A program made the translations under genes and the position numbers. Shown in pieces: positions 43,067 through 53,800 of a DNA stretch of 64,000 bases (position 1 is its first letter; each line of letters begins with the position of its first letter). The DNA comes from Treponema sp. (lineage in GTDB: Bacteria; Spirochaetota; Spirochaetia; Treponematales; Treponemataceae): positions 1 through 64,000 of the forward strand of contig JAFUFU010000034.1 of NCBI GenBank assembly GCA_017469785.1. The letters run 5' to 3'. The notes under the pieces were generated by a model. It worked only from the letters and a program-made list of their open reading frames with translations, was not told the origin of the DNA and did not search any database.

Positions 43067-45724
43067 TCATTCTGCAAGGACATACATCGCGCTCAAGGCA
43101 GGAACCGTAACAGTTCCGCTGAAGCTCGCACCTGAAAGCAAATCTTTACCAGTGGCACTGAATGTCTTGCTAGAAGATGAATTGTAGTTAAATGCAATAT
43201 AAATGGTCTCTCCATTATACACCTTTTTTGCCACGTAGAAATCAGAATCTCCTTTAATCTGCTCATTTGTTCCGTTCCACAAGGCCTCGTGTTCTGCGCG
43301 GGCATCAAGACAAGTTTTTGTCCAGTCATGGAGAGTCTGTTCCCTCGTGCTAAAGCCTGTGATTTTTCCGCTGGAACGGGCAACGTTATCACCGTACCAA
43401 CCGCTTAAATCAACGGAGTGGTCACCGATTTCATCACCGTAGTAAATTGTGATTGGGCCGGTGTAGGCGCATTGGGCCGCAAGAAGAACCTTGTTGCGTT
43501 TTGTGTACTCATCAGTCTCATAATCACAATCCCAGTAATATTTTATAACGTCACCAATGCGGTAAAGGTCATGATTTGAAAGCATGAAGTTGGGATAATA
43601 GTCATCATAAGTTCCGTCATCATCTCGGCATGAATAGCCCTTTTCAGAGAAAGTTTGGTAAAGATAGCTTAATCCTGTCGTAATGTTTCCAGTGCGTTTA
43701 CTTTTGTCGCCATACTCGCATGCGAATCCCTGAACAAACTTATAATAGGCAGGGAAGTCAAAACAGCCGTTGAGACCGTAACCGGCTGCCGTACCGCTTG
43801 CAACGCTTCCAGCCTGGATGCGGGTCTGGTCACCGTTCCAATGCTCGCCAACCAGATAGCCTAAAGTTCCCCAGTCCTCACCTTTTGTACCGTTAGACGC
43901 TGAGGCTTCTTCGATTACCTTGCGGATATCATACCAATAGTTATGTCCGCCGGCACCAGTATTGTCAGAGCTTGACTTGTCACCCAAACCAACCTGATAG
44001 CACTGGTCGAACCTCCAGCCGTCAATCTTGTACTCTGTAATCCAGTAGCGGGCAACATCTGAATAATACTTTAATGAATATTCATTTGTTGCATAGTTTA
44101 CAGGATTTGAGGTCGAAGGTGTAATTCCAGGATTTAAGATGCCGTCTCTTTCAGGGGATGCTACAAGCTGGGTACCTGCGTTATGACCAAAGACACCATC
44201 GAGAATTACGGCAATTCCATTCTCATGGAATGTGTAAACAAGCTCCGCAAACTTTTCATTGGTTCCAAAGTGATTGTCAATGTTGAAGTAATCGTTTGCA
44301 AAATATCCTGTTGCCTTGAGTTTTTCATCCCCAGTGTTGCTCTGGAAAATAGGAGTCATCCACAAGGCATTGCATCCTAAGTCCTTGATGTAATCAACCG
44401 CATCGATAATACCCTGCAAGTCACCGCCTTTAAGAGCATTATCGGGACCCCACATCTGAGTGTAACCGATAGAAGGGTCTCCGTCCTGAAAAGAAGCCAC
44501 CATCACCTGGTAAATGCGCAGCTCGTTGGGGTTTGTGATTGTGCACTGGGTTGTTGGCTCAAGGATATCATCACTTGAAATCTTGGATGCGCCGCTTGCC
44601 GTTACCCTGTAAATTCCCTTTGAGGAAACAGTCATGTTTGATCCATAAAGTTTGTTTCCTGAACTGTTTGTAATCAAAAGACTTACAGAAGTGCAGCCTG
44701 CAAAAGTGTAGACATAATCGTCTTCGGAAGAATTCGCATCCATCTCAATCCCAGGCCATGTGGTATTGGGATATTTTGATGAATCAGAACAATCCCAGTA
44801 GTGAATGAGGGGATAGCCCAGAGATTTTGCCACAAGAATCTGAATGCCGTCATAGGTTCCAAGAGTTACGTTAACTTCGGAACCGCTTTTGACGGTAACT
44901 TTTTTCGTTGCCTTTACGGTATTGCCTTCCAGCACGTAGATTTTCCACGTTCCTGGAGCAGCCTCGATTGTTACAGGCTGTGCCGTGCTTGCAGTTGCAC
45001 ATTCGCTCAGAGGGTCGCTTACTTGAAGTGTAAGGCCGTCATACTCCAAGCATGTTATGACAACAGAACCCGGGCTCAGAATGTAGCTTGAAGAATCTGC
45101 AAGAGCACTCGCTTTGAAGGCCGCTGCGATTGCAGAAGCGTCTATAAGCGACGCATGAGTGCCACCAGGGATTGCATTATTAATAGATGAAATTTGAGCA
45201 TCGGTCAGAGTGTTTGTGTTCACGCCGGCAGAAAGAAGCGCGGCATACACAAATCCCTTTTTGCTAGAATCCCAGTCAACGGTGACAGAATTATCGCTTC
45301 CCGCGATAATATCCGTTACAGCCGCAATCCGTATTCCATCAATTTTGCCAATTGCGCCGCTGTCGCCATAGGCCTGAACCGTGACGACAGCATTTTTGCA
45401 AGCAGGAATTTTTGAAATCTCAATCGAATTTGCCATGCCACCGCTGACAGTGACTGTTCCGCTAGTCTTAGTGAAAACCTTGCCCGCAGAGTCATAGCCC
45501 TGAACAGTTACGATTGCCGTCTTGATTGAATCTGCATATACGGCGCGTGAATCAGTTTCAGAAGATGACGCTGATGAAGAGTTGACAACAAGGCTTCCGT
45601 ATGCCACAGAATCCGATGACGAATCATCAGAAGCCTGTTTACACGCAGAAAAAATCATTCCTGCGCATAAAAGCAAAGAAAGAAGCTGAACAAACAAAAT
45701 TCTTTTCGATTTCAAGAAAACCAT
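43067..45724 (-). CDS. GH13 alpha-amylase lipoprotein with starch-binding module
   Basis: 885 residues from ATG 45724 (AAGGAG six bases upstream). Lipobox LCAGMIFSACKQ. The shared N-terminal module covers about residues 35-285. A small domain with IHYWDCSDSSKYPNTTWPGI then resembles starch-binding CBM26-type modules. The GH13 barrel follows (IYQVMVASFQDGD, IAVILDGVFGHNAG, IDGWRFDQCYQVG with the nucleophile, GYLVGEHWNGDQ with the acid/base, NFMLSNHDLYRIGD). A C-terminal beta domain ends the protein. Exact product specificity cannot be read from sequence; cyclodextrin- or neopullulan-type activities are possible. Confidence 0.9.
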   Translation of the reverse strand: MVFLKSKRILFVQLLSLLLCAGMIFSACKQASDDSSSDSVAYGSLVVNSSSASSSETDSRAVYADSIKTAIVTVQGYDSAGKVFTKTSGTVTVSGGMANSIEISKIPACKNAVVTVQAYGDSGAIGKIDGIRIAAVTDIIAGSDNSVTVDWDSSKKGFVYAALLSAGVNTNTLTDAQISSINNAIPGGTHASLIDASAIAAAFKASALADSSSYILSPGSVVITCLEYDGLTLQVSDPLSECATASTAQPVTIEAAPGTWKIYVLEGNTVKATKKVTVKSGSEVNVTLGTYDGIQILVAKSLGYPLIHYWDCSDSSKYPNTTWPGIEMDANSSEDDYVYTFAGCTSVSLLITNSSGNKLYGSNMTVSSKGIYRVTASGASKISSDDILEPTTQCTITNPNELRIYQVMVASFQDGDPSIGYTQMWGPDNALKGGDLQGIIDAVDYIKDLGCNALWMTPIFQSNTGDEKLKATGYFANDYFNIDNHFGTNEKFAELVYTFHENGIAVILDGVFGHNAGTQLVASPERDGILNPGITPSTSNPVNYATNEYSLKYYSDVARYWITEYKIDGWRFDQCYQVGLGDKSSSDNTGAGGHNYWYDIRKVIEEASASNGTKGEDWGTLGYLVGEHWNGDQTRIQAGSVASGTAAGYGLNGCFDFPAYYKFVQGFACEYGDKSKRTGNITTGLSYLYQTFSEKGYSCRDDDGTYDDYYPNFMLSNHDLYRIGDVIKYYWDCDYETDEYTKRNKVLLAAQCAYTGPITIYYGDEIGDHSVDLSGWYGDNVARSSGKITGFSTREQTLHDWTKTCLDARAEHEALWNGTNEQIKGDSDFYVAKKVYNGETIYIAFNYNSSSSKTFSATGKDLLSGASFSGTVTVPALSAMYVLAE

Positions 45725-45734
45725 CACATACTCC

Positions 45735-48700
45735 TTAGAATGTCACACCATAGCTTGCAGGATTTTTGTCGCTGACAAGAACTGGTGCGCTTGTGCTTGC
45801 GCTTGAAGAACTGAAGGTTACGCTTCCGCCGCTTACAGTCGCGCTCTTTCCGTCGTACCAGTTGTAGACTGTCGTTCCATCCGCAAACAAACCGCTTACG
45901 TCAACGGTAGTGCTTGAAAGGCTGATTGCAACAGAGTTTTCACCGGCAGAACCAGAATATGTACGCTTGTTCGCAGTGCCTGTTCCCGCACCGACCGCAG
46001 GATTGTACTTACGGAACTTGCCTACCTTACCCCAGTGAGCAATGAGATTTGTGTTGCTAAAATCCATGTCACCACGTGTCATCATATCACTATCACCACA
46101 ATCTGTGTATGCTTGTCCTCGGTTTGATTCGTCTCCGTAATAAATCTGCACTCCGCCTGGAAGAAGGGTAAGCATAGTTCCTACCTCGTACTGATTTGAA
46201 GCGCGACACAAGGCTGTATCATGGCTTGAAACGTATGTAAGCACATTGTTCCGGTTTCCGTTTGAATCATAGTCCGGATTTGAGTTTATGCTCAAATATG
46301 AAGACCATGTATTTTCATTCGGATAGTCTGAAGTTGTACTTGCTGTAGCTGACTTGTTGAAGCTGAAGTTAATCACGCTGTCAAACTTTCCTGTCTGGTA
46401 ATAATCAGAATCCGTACCGTCCGTTGCAGTCCATCCGAAACATTCTGCCGTCATCCAGAAATTCTCATCCCAGTCAGCAGCCCCGGTATCCACACCGTTA
46501 TATGTTTTGTCCTTTGAGCTGTCATCGCGCCATGCTTCAAGAGCCGCCTGACATGCGACTTTCAGCTGTCCCCATCTCCAACGTTCAACATGCTTTGCAG
46601 TGTCACATCTGAATCCGTCAATTCCAAGCTCACGTACCCATGCAGAAAGCCAGACAACCTGATAATCCATCGGCGCAATTCCCTTGTCAGTGCGATAGTC
46701 CCCAGAGTATCCGTTCCAGTCTGCATTTGCAACCGAAGGATTGTAGTAAGCAGATTTAATACTGTCTGAGTCAGTTTTCCACTTTGTCACCATGACAGGA
46801 GCCATACCGACACTTTCTGTAAGTTCAGAACGAATATCTGGCAAGCCGCCGCAACTTCCGCCCTCACCAGCTCCTCGGTCATAAGCGAAAGAACTGATCC
46901 ACGGTCCCCACCAGCTTTCCCAATATGAATTAGTCCATTGCACTGAATGATTAGCAAACCAGCAGTTATGGTTCATCTGACATTGATCATCTGTGCAGGA
47001 AGTTGTTTTTTCAAGCCAGCCATGCTCTGTAATATCGGTTTTTCCATGGGGGTAAGTAATCATGTCCTCCTGATTGTTGTAGCCTACGTGATTCATTACA
47101 ACATCCATGATTACACGAATTCCCTTTGAATGGCAGGCATTTACAAAAGTGCGAAGCTCTTCAAGGGTTCCCATGTTCTGGTCCATAGCTGTCCAGTCAA
47201 GAGTGTAGTAGCCGTGGAAAGCATAGTGAGGGAACTTGTGCCCCTTTCCGCTTACCCAACCATGAACCTGCTCATAAGGGGCAGTAATCCAGATTGCGTT
47301 AACACCAAGGTCGACAAAGTAGTCCAGTTTCTGAGTAAGACCTGCAATGTCCCCACCGTGGAAGGTAGCCACATTTTCAGATCCGCTCAAACCATTCTTT
47401 CTGTTGTAGCTGTGGTCATTTGAAGTGTCTCCGTTATAGAAGCGGTCCGTAAGCACAAAGTAGGCGTTTACGTTATCCCAGGTGAATGGGTCTTCCTTTG
47501 CAGCTTCTTTTACTGTAAGGCTAGAAGAATCATTTGCAGTTCCCACAGAGTTTGTTACGCTTGCAGAAACACTGATTGCACTTCCTTCTGAAACTCCCAA
47601 ATCTTCCACTTTAATGGAAAGGACATTTCCGCTGAAGGAAGAATAGCTGTATGATTTTGATACTGCTCCGCTTAAAGTGACGCTTGCATTTGTAATGGTG
47701 TCGTTTCCGTTTGTAAGGGTTACTGTGATTGTACCATTGGCAGGAATTTTACTTCCTGTTGCAGGCTTAATCTTTACAGTCGGAAGAACCGGCTCCGGCA
47801 CAGTTGTCGGGTCAGAGTCGTAGTAAGTTCCGGCAGAACCACAAAGGCCTGCGGCATCGTACCAGAAGGTGGTGGTTTTGGCAGATGTCATTGTGCTACC
47901 TGAGTTAAGGATAAAGCTGAATGCCTTACCCTCCGTATAATATTCACCACCGATTTCAAGAACATACCAACCGCTGTTATATTTCAGATTTGTTGCCGCG
48001 CTCATTGTTGGCTGGCTGCTCCATGTGTAGCCCATGAGTTTCGTTGATTCAAGTCCGTCTGGTTGCCATACCCAGATTGACGGAGCCGAAGAAGCAGAAA
48101 CATAAATCTTCACTGCTTCTACAGGGGGCACGGGGCTGTTTACCGTGAGGGTGATTGAAGGTTCAGAACTAGCAGGGCTAGGGTTTGTTGTTGTAGCCGA
48201 ACCGCTAGATGTAGAATCATACCAGAAAGTTCCTGCAGCACCTGTGATTTCCGGGTCTGACCAATTGAGTTTAAATACAATTGTCTTTCCAGTGGCATAA
48301 TTTGAATAGTCAATCATATACCAGCCGGAAGTATCTTTCATGTAGGTAGAAGAAACAGCCGTCATCTGAGTTGCGCTGGAACTTGTTCCCCAGGTGCCAC
48401 CTGCAAGTACCGACAAAGACGCACCTCCATTTTCCCAAGCCCAAATATCAGGAACAGAAGCAGCTTTTACGAAAGCAATAGTTTTCCCGGTAAAGTCGTA
48501 TTCCCCGCCTTCATTATACTTCACCTCCACAGTGCTGGTTTCCCCAGAGACCACAGTAATGTCTTTTTCAGCAACCTTTGTTCCCGTAGAATCCAGCACC
48601 CAGACCTTCCATGTACCTGGATAAGCAATAAGGTCAAAGCTGTCGTTCGAGCCGCTGATTGTTTTCTTTTCAGAAGCGATGTCCGTTACTTGAACCGTGT

Positions 48701-49319
48701 AGCCTGATGCACTGCTGCTTGTAACGCTCACACTTCCAAAGTCAGAAACATAAGAGGAAGCATCTTTTAGCGACGGGTAATCAGAGGCAATGGCTTCTGC
48801 ATTTACAAGGCTAGCATGAACATCAGATGGAATGGCAGAGTCAAATGCTGTGGCAGCAATGTCAGAAACATCTTTGCCATTTTTAATCAAATAGTAGAAG
48901 ACACTGCCCGCAGCCGTTGTATTCCAGTTGACAGTAACGGAATTTTCGCCAGCCTTGATATCGCATACGGCCCGAAGGGTTGCTCCGTCCACATTGCTTT
49001 TTACAGTGACAACGCGATTTTTCCCTGTCGGAATATTTTCGATTGTCGTGGAGGCTTTTCCAGAAGAAATCTCCACGCCGGATTTTGTAATATCAGTCAT
49101 GCCATACCCGCTGACCGTAACGGTTGCGCTTGTAAGTGCACTTACGTCAAGGGCTCGGCTTGAATTTTCATCAGAAATGGTCAGGCTTCCGTAAGCCTGG
49201 GATTTCTGGCCTGAATTTTCCGACGAATCATCAGAGGAACTGCCGATTGCAGTTGAGCACGACGCAAATACAAAAGATGCCGCAAGTATAATTACTGCAA
49301 GATTTTTAAATATTTTCAT
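45735..49319 (-). CDS. MalS-like GH13 alpha-amylase lipoprotein with two starch-binding modules
   Basis: 1194 residues. Lipobox AASFVFASCSTA. The shared N-terminal module covers about 40-255. Two related carbohydrate-binding modules follow (VPDIWAWENGGASLSVLAGG and APSIWVWQPDGLESTKLMGY), then a small beta domain. The catalytic domain resembles E. coli periplasmic MalS (GH13_19): YFVLTDRFYNGDTSNDHSY, VIMDVVMNHVGYN, GIDGFRCDTAKHVERW (nucleophile), WMTAECFGWTATD (acid/base), TYVSSHDTALCR. The repeated aromatic motif IW(A/V)W in both modules suits stacking on starch helices. Confidence 0.92.
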   Translation of the reverse strand: MKIFKNLAVIILAASFVFASCSTAIGSSSDDSSENSGQKSQAYGSLTISDENSSRALDVSALTSATVTVSGYGMTDITKSGVEISSGKASTTIENIPTGKNRVVTVKSNVDGATLRAVCDIKAGENSVTVNWNTTAAGSVFYYLIKNGKDVSDIAATAFDSAIPSDVHASLVNAEAIASDYPSLKDASSYVSDFGSVSVTSSSASGYTVQVTDIASEKKTISGSNDSFDLIAYPGTWKVWVLDSTGTKVAEKDITVVSGETSTVEVKYNEGGEYDFTGKTIAFVKAASVPDIWAWENGGASLSVLAGGTWGTSSSATQMTAVSSTYMKDTSGWYMIDYSNYATGKTIVFKLNWSDPEITGAAGTFWYDSTSSGSATTTNPSPASSEPSITLTVNSPVPPVEAVKIYVSASSAPSIWVWQPDGLESTKLMGYTWSSQPTMSAATNLKYNSGWYVLEIGGEYYTEGKAFSFILNSGSTMTSAKTTTFWYDAAGLCGSAGTYYDSDPTTVPEPVLPTVKIKPATGSKIPANGTITVTLTNGNDTITNASVTLSGAVSKSYSYSSFSGNVLSIKVEDLGVSEGSAISVSASVTNSVGTANDSSSLTVKEAAKEDPFTWDNVNAYFVLTDRFYNGDTSNDHSYNRKNGLSGSENVATFHGGDIAGLTQKLDYFVDLGVNAIWITAPYEQVHGWVSGKGHKFPHYAFHGYYTLDWTAMDQNMGTLEELRTFVNACHSKGIRVIMDVVMNHVGYNNQEDMITYPHGKTDITEHGWLEKTTSCTDDQCQMNHNCWFANHSVQWTNSYWESWWGPWISSFAYDRGAGEGGSCGGLPDIRSELTESVGMAPVMVTKWKTDSDSIKSAYYNPSVANADWNGYSGDYRTDKGIAPMDYQVVWLSAWVRELGIDGFRCDTAKHVERWRWGQLKVACQAALEAWRDDSSKDKTYNGVDTGAADWDENFWMTAECFGWTATDGTDSDYYQTGKFDSVINFSFNKSATASTTSDYPNENTWSSYLSINSNPDYDSNGNRNNVLTYVSSHDTALCRASNQYEVGTMLTLLPGGVQIYYGDESNRGQAYTDCGDSDMMTRGDMDFSNTNLIAHWGKVGKFRKYNPAVGAGTGTANKRTYSGSAGENSVAISLSSTTVDVSGLFADGTTVYNWYDGKSATVSGGSVTFSSSSASTSAPVLVSDKNPASYGVTF

Positions 49320-49339
49320 AGTGAAATCCCTTTTTCGCC

Positions 49340-50794
49340 TTAGTTGAAATTAATAGTAATTGCGCCGCTTCCAGGTGTATCATCGCTTGTAATTGTAACC
49401 ACGCATGACGTTGAGTTTGTTGATGCCGTTGTATCATTAAGCGAATTTGTTACAGCAACATAGTATGTACCTGATTCACTGGCCTTATATGTGCTGCCTG
49501 TTGCACCAGAAATTGCAGAACCATCTTTATACCACTGATAAGAAAGACTTCCTCCATCACTTACAGTAGCAGTAACCGAAAGGCTGACACCTGTGCTTGT
49601 AGTACCTGTAGCAGTCGCGTTCAAATCAGAAGTGATTGTCGGAGTCACGGCACTTGGAAGAGGATTTACCGTAACAGTGACTTTTTCAGAGTTTACAGAA
49701 CTTGTAGTTTTAGATGTATCTGTTGCCTCTGAATATGTGTTGACAACCTTACAGTAATACTCGTATACAGAAATCTTTTCTACTTTTGGAGCCTTTCCCC
49801 CAAGCGGCGTATATGTCGCACTTGTCTCGCCAGATATCTCGACGTCATTTTCATACCACTGATATGACAAAGTTCCTTTTTTAGCGAACTCAGTTTCCGT
49901 AACATCAGCCTCGACAGAGAGAGCGGCAACCGTATCACATGATGTGTAGCTTGCGCTCACAGGATTTTTCGTAATTACAGGAGTAGCCGCATAAGTTTCA
50001 TTGTAATCAGCAGGAAGAACCGTAATCGACGCATTTCCAGAAGTGACTTTTTTTGTCTTTCCACTTTCTTCCGTAGCATCATTGTAGGTATTTGTTATGG
50101 TACAATAGAATTTGTATGAAGTGTTTTCCTTTACATCTGGAGCCTTTCCATCCCAAGGCGTATATTCTGCACTTGTCGCGCCGGAAACAGCCTCGTCATT
50201 CAAATACCACTGGTATGACAAAGTGCCAGCCTTTGCAAGACCATCATCAGTAACGCTTGCCACGACAGAGAGAGCATCAACCGTATCACCAGATTTGTAG
50301 CTTGCGCTCACAGGATTTTTCGTAATTACAGGAGTAGCCGCGTAAACCGTATCGCTACCAGCCTGGACTGTGATTTTTGCATAGCTTGACGTAGATTTGC
50401 GGACAGACGAATCAAGCGTATTAGTGACTTCGCAATTGTATTCAAAGACACCGCTCGCGCTTACATCCGGAGTATATCGCTTGCTTGTCGCGCCCGGAAT
50501 AACTTTGTCATCTTTGAACCACTGATAAGAAAGACTGCCTCCGTCTGAAACACTTGCAATAACACGAAGGTCGTTCACCGTTTTTTGTCCAAGCGCATAA
50601 GTCGCATCCTGTGGCTGTTCTGTGATAACAGGCGTTTCCGCCACTGTCTCAACTAAAGAATTCTGATTCTCATCACTAGTCTCAGGAACATAAGGGACAT
50701 ACACCGTGTCTCCGTCATCGCCAGATTTACAAGAAACCAGGGCAAATGGGCCGGCCAAAAGTACAGCCGCAGCAAAACAAACAACTTTTTTCAT
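49340..50794 (-). CDS. Lipoprotein with four Ig-like domains, no catalytic domain
   Basis: 484 residues from ATG 50794 (GGAGG). Lipobox GPFALVSCKSG. Four Ig-like units each contain a SYQW motif (LSYQWFKDDKVIPGATSKRY, LSYQWYLNDEAVSGATSAEY, LSYQWYENDVEISGETSATY, LSYQWYKDGSAISGATGSTY). Units two and three share a near-identical coding stretch of about 45 bases (49950 and 50292), showing recent duplication. It ends abruptly GSGAITINFN, which looks like the first strand of a further domain. Set among amylases in the same direction, it may bind starch or present the enzymes. The function is an inference. Confidence 0.8.
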   Translation of the reverse strand: MKKVVCFAAAVLLAGPFALVSCKSGDDGDTVYVPYVPETSDENQNSLVETVAETPVITEQPQDATYALGQKTVNDLRVIASVSDGGSLSYQWFKDDKVIPGATSKRYTPDVSASGVFEYNCEVTNTLDSSVRKSTSSYAKITVQAGSDTVYAATPVITKNPVSASYKSGDTVDALSVVASVTDDGLAKAGTLSYQWYLNDEAVSGATSAEYTPWDGKAPDVKENTSYKFYCTITNTYNDATEESGKTKKVTSGNASITVLPADYNETYAATPVITKNPVSASYTSCDTVAALSVEADVTETEFAKKGTLSYQWYENDVEISGETSATYTPLGGKAPKVEKISVYEYYCKVVNTYSEATDTSKTTSSVNSEKVTVTVNPLPSAVTPTITSDLNATATGTTSTGVSLSVTATVSDGGSLSYQWYKDGSAISGATGSTYKASESGTYYVAVTNSLNDTTASTNSTSCVVTITSDDTPGSGAITINFN

Positions 50795-50882
50795 AATTTC
50801 CTCCAAGATTTTATACATACGCTTCAGCAAACGTAAAACTCTAAAAAATTTCTCTCCGATGTCCAGCGATTTATTACAAGAA

Positions 50883-53800
50883 TCAGTTCAGATATGCTCC
50901 ATCTTCGCCGATTTTGCCGCTTACCTCACAGCTAGAAGTCTGCAACACGTAGACACGCATGTTGCCCTCGCCGATTGAATCACTTGTAAGCGAACCAGAA
51001 GAAGAAACCGTCTTACCGGTAATCACTTCAATATAGGTTCCGCTTGGTATTCCTGAGAACGTTGCCTGACCGTTGATTGCAACAAGGGCAAAGCTGTCCA
51101 CGTTGCTGTCGGTGTAGCGCCGCTTGAATGCAATGCTTCCAGAACAGCCCTGCGTTGAATACTGACCTTTTCTGAGAGCCGTGATAGAACGGCGGATAAG
51201 GTTCAGTCGGCGGACATGCTGGGCAAGCTCGTGATTCAAAGTATTTGCCACGGTTCCGCTTGCCGTGTACACGCCGTAGTCGCTGGCTGTAACACTTCCC
51301 TCAAGATAATCGCCGAAGTAGGCCCGGCCAGAGTTTTCAAGGGAAGTTCTTGTGTTCGCCGGGTCAATGGCACAGCCCTTCTTGAACTCAATTTCACTTC
51401 CATAGTAAATACAAGGGATTCCCCGGAATGTGAAAATCAGATTGAGCTTGTCCGGCCAGTAGCCAGTGAAACGCTGGCTTTCAGGTGCATTGTCCGGTGC
51501 GTAGTCATGGCTGTCAACGTAAGTGACATTCCATGTGGCATCATTGAAATCAGGGTCATTTGTGCCCACAGCCGTGTTGAAGGCATCGCCAGCCGAGTTG
51601 AAGGCCCAGTGCATGGGGAAGTCAATCTGGTCAAGGTAGCTTCTCATGCTCCAGTCCGGCGTGTGATAAACGTTGCCATCCAAAAGATGATTTGCAATTC
51701 CACTTGCCCAAGCCGGGTGGTCAAAGCTTGACTTGTAAGTTTCAAAATGACTTGAAGCCGACGCACTATTAATAGAAGAATCTGACTGACTCCAAGGCAG
51801 GCTCACAGTCTCCTTCCATGTGTAGAAAGCGGGAGAAAGGGCGGGAACCCCCTCGTTCCATCGGCCACGGTAGCGGGCGCAAGTCTCGCCGAATATATAG
51901 AATTTTTCACCGCCACGCTCCATGAAGGCCGGAATAAATTCTTTGTTGAATGTGTAGCGGCTGATGTGTTTTACAGTATCAATTCGGAATGCGTCAACGC
52001 CCATGTCTATGTAGCTGTTGTAGCAGTCGGTAAGATACTTGAAGACTGTAGGGTTCTCTGTGTTCAGGTCCACGCAGTCACCTGCCATCTGGCCTAACTG
52101 GCACTTCTCGCTGTTCCAGTCAATCTGCTTTTCGTGGTGGTAAATAAAATCAGTGTCAATTGAGTCTTCCTTCATTGCATTGATTCTTGAATCATACTGG
52201 GCTCCACCTTCGGCAGTGTCGTAATCAGAAACGCCTCTCATACTCATTCCTGCCATAAGTTTTGAATAGGCATTTCCATCTGTGGCAATGTGCATGAAAG
52301 GACTGCGCGGTATGCTTGTGGGAGTCGCAACATCCTTGTTCACATAAGGCGTGGTGTCCTTGTCGAACATGTGGAAAAGATTTTTCTCACCGAAGTTTCC
52401 TGTGTGGTTAAGAACAATATCCTGAATGACTTTGATTCCCTTTGCATGGCAGTCGTTGATGAAATCCTGATAGGTGTATCCCGCAGACTCGTAGCGCGGG
52501 TCAACCTTGCTGAAATCGTAGGCATGATAGCCGTGATAGTCGATTCCAGATGCATTCTGAACCACAGGAGTAATCCAGATTGCAGAGAAGCCCAGAGCCT
52601 TGATGTAGTCGAGTTTCTGAGCCAAGCCCTTGAAATCGCCTCTCCATGCACAGTCATTTATGTCATCGCCGAATTTAAGGTACTCGCCGCCTTCGTCCCA
52701 GCAGTATTCGTTGTTTGAGCTGTCTCCGTCGTAGAATCTTGTGGTCATTACAAAGTAGATTGACTCATCACGGAAATCCCAGTTTGCATCCTGCTTGACA
52801 ATTTTTATGCTCTTTGAAACGGTTTCGCTCGCTGCCCCTTCATCGTCCGTAACTCTGAGAGTGATTTCAACAGATGTTTCATTATCAGGCATTTTGACAG
52901 TAATTACGCTTGTTCCAGCTCCGCTCTTAACAGTGGCACCAGAAACTGTCCATGTGTAGCTTGCGATTGTACCGCCATTCTGATCATAAGAGGCCGATGC
53001 AGAAAAAGTCCTTTCTGAGCTTGTCGCCGAAATCGAAGGGCCTGAAATCACAGCCACAGGAGGAAGATTCTCATTGCTGGTCGTGAAAGTGAGAGACATT
53101 TCATTAGAGATGTTTCCGGCCGCATCATAAGCAAGAGCCGTAATCACATGAGTGCCATTCTTAATCAAAGCCGTATTCCATGTATATTCGGCAGAGCCAG
53201 AAGTTCCGCTTACGCTCTTTGAAAGGATTTGGCTGCTTCCGTCGAGGATAAAAACGATTCTTGACAGGGACTTGTCATCGCTGGCAGATGCAGTGAGAAT
53301 CACTTCCCCTGAAACAGTACCGTTTTTATCCGCCGCAAATGAAGAGAGGACAGGGGCTACGGAATCATCCGGGTTCGCGCTGTACCAGGCGCCGCCTTTA
53401 TACCACCATTCACCGGCTTCACGGCTCAAGTCAGCAGTCTGTCCGTTGCTTCCGTTGAAAATAAGATTCGTAGAAGTCTTTCCGATAGTAACGTCATACC
53501 ATCCGTCACCGTCGCTGTCTGTCATTGCACTTCCCGGCCAGTCTCCGAACAACTTTTCGCTTTCCGATATCCATGCATATATATTCTGATATCCGGCTGA
53601 AGTTGAAACATGCACAATGATTCTGTCTGTAATCTCGCCCAAAGTGATGGACGTTGTTTTTCCAGAAGTCACCGTAATGAAAGTTTTTTCGATTGTGCCG
53701 TCAGCCTTCGTGACATAAACAGGCCAAGTTCCCGGCGCGACATTTTCGATAGTTGAAGTTCCGCTTGGAACAGTCGCAATGGAAGAGACAGGATCTCCCA

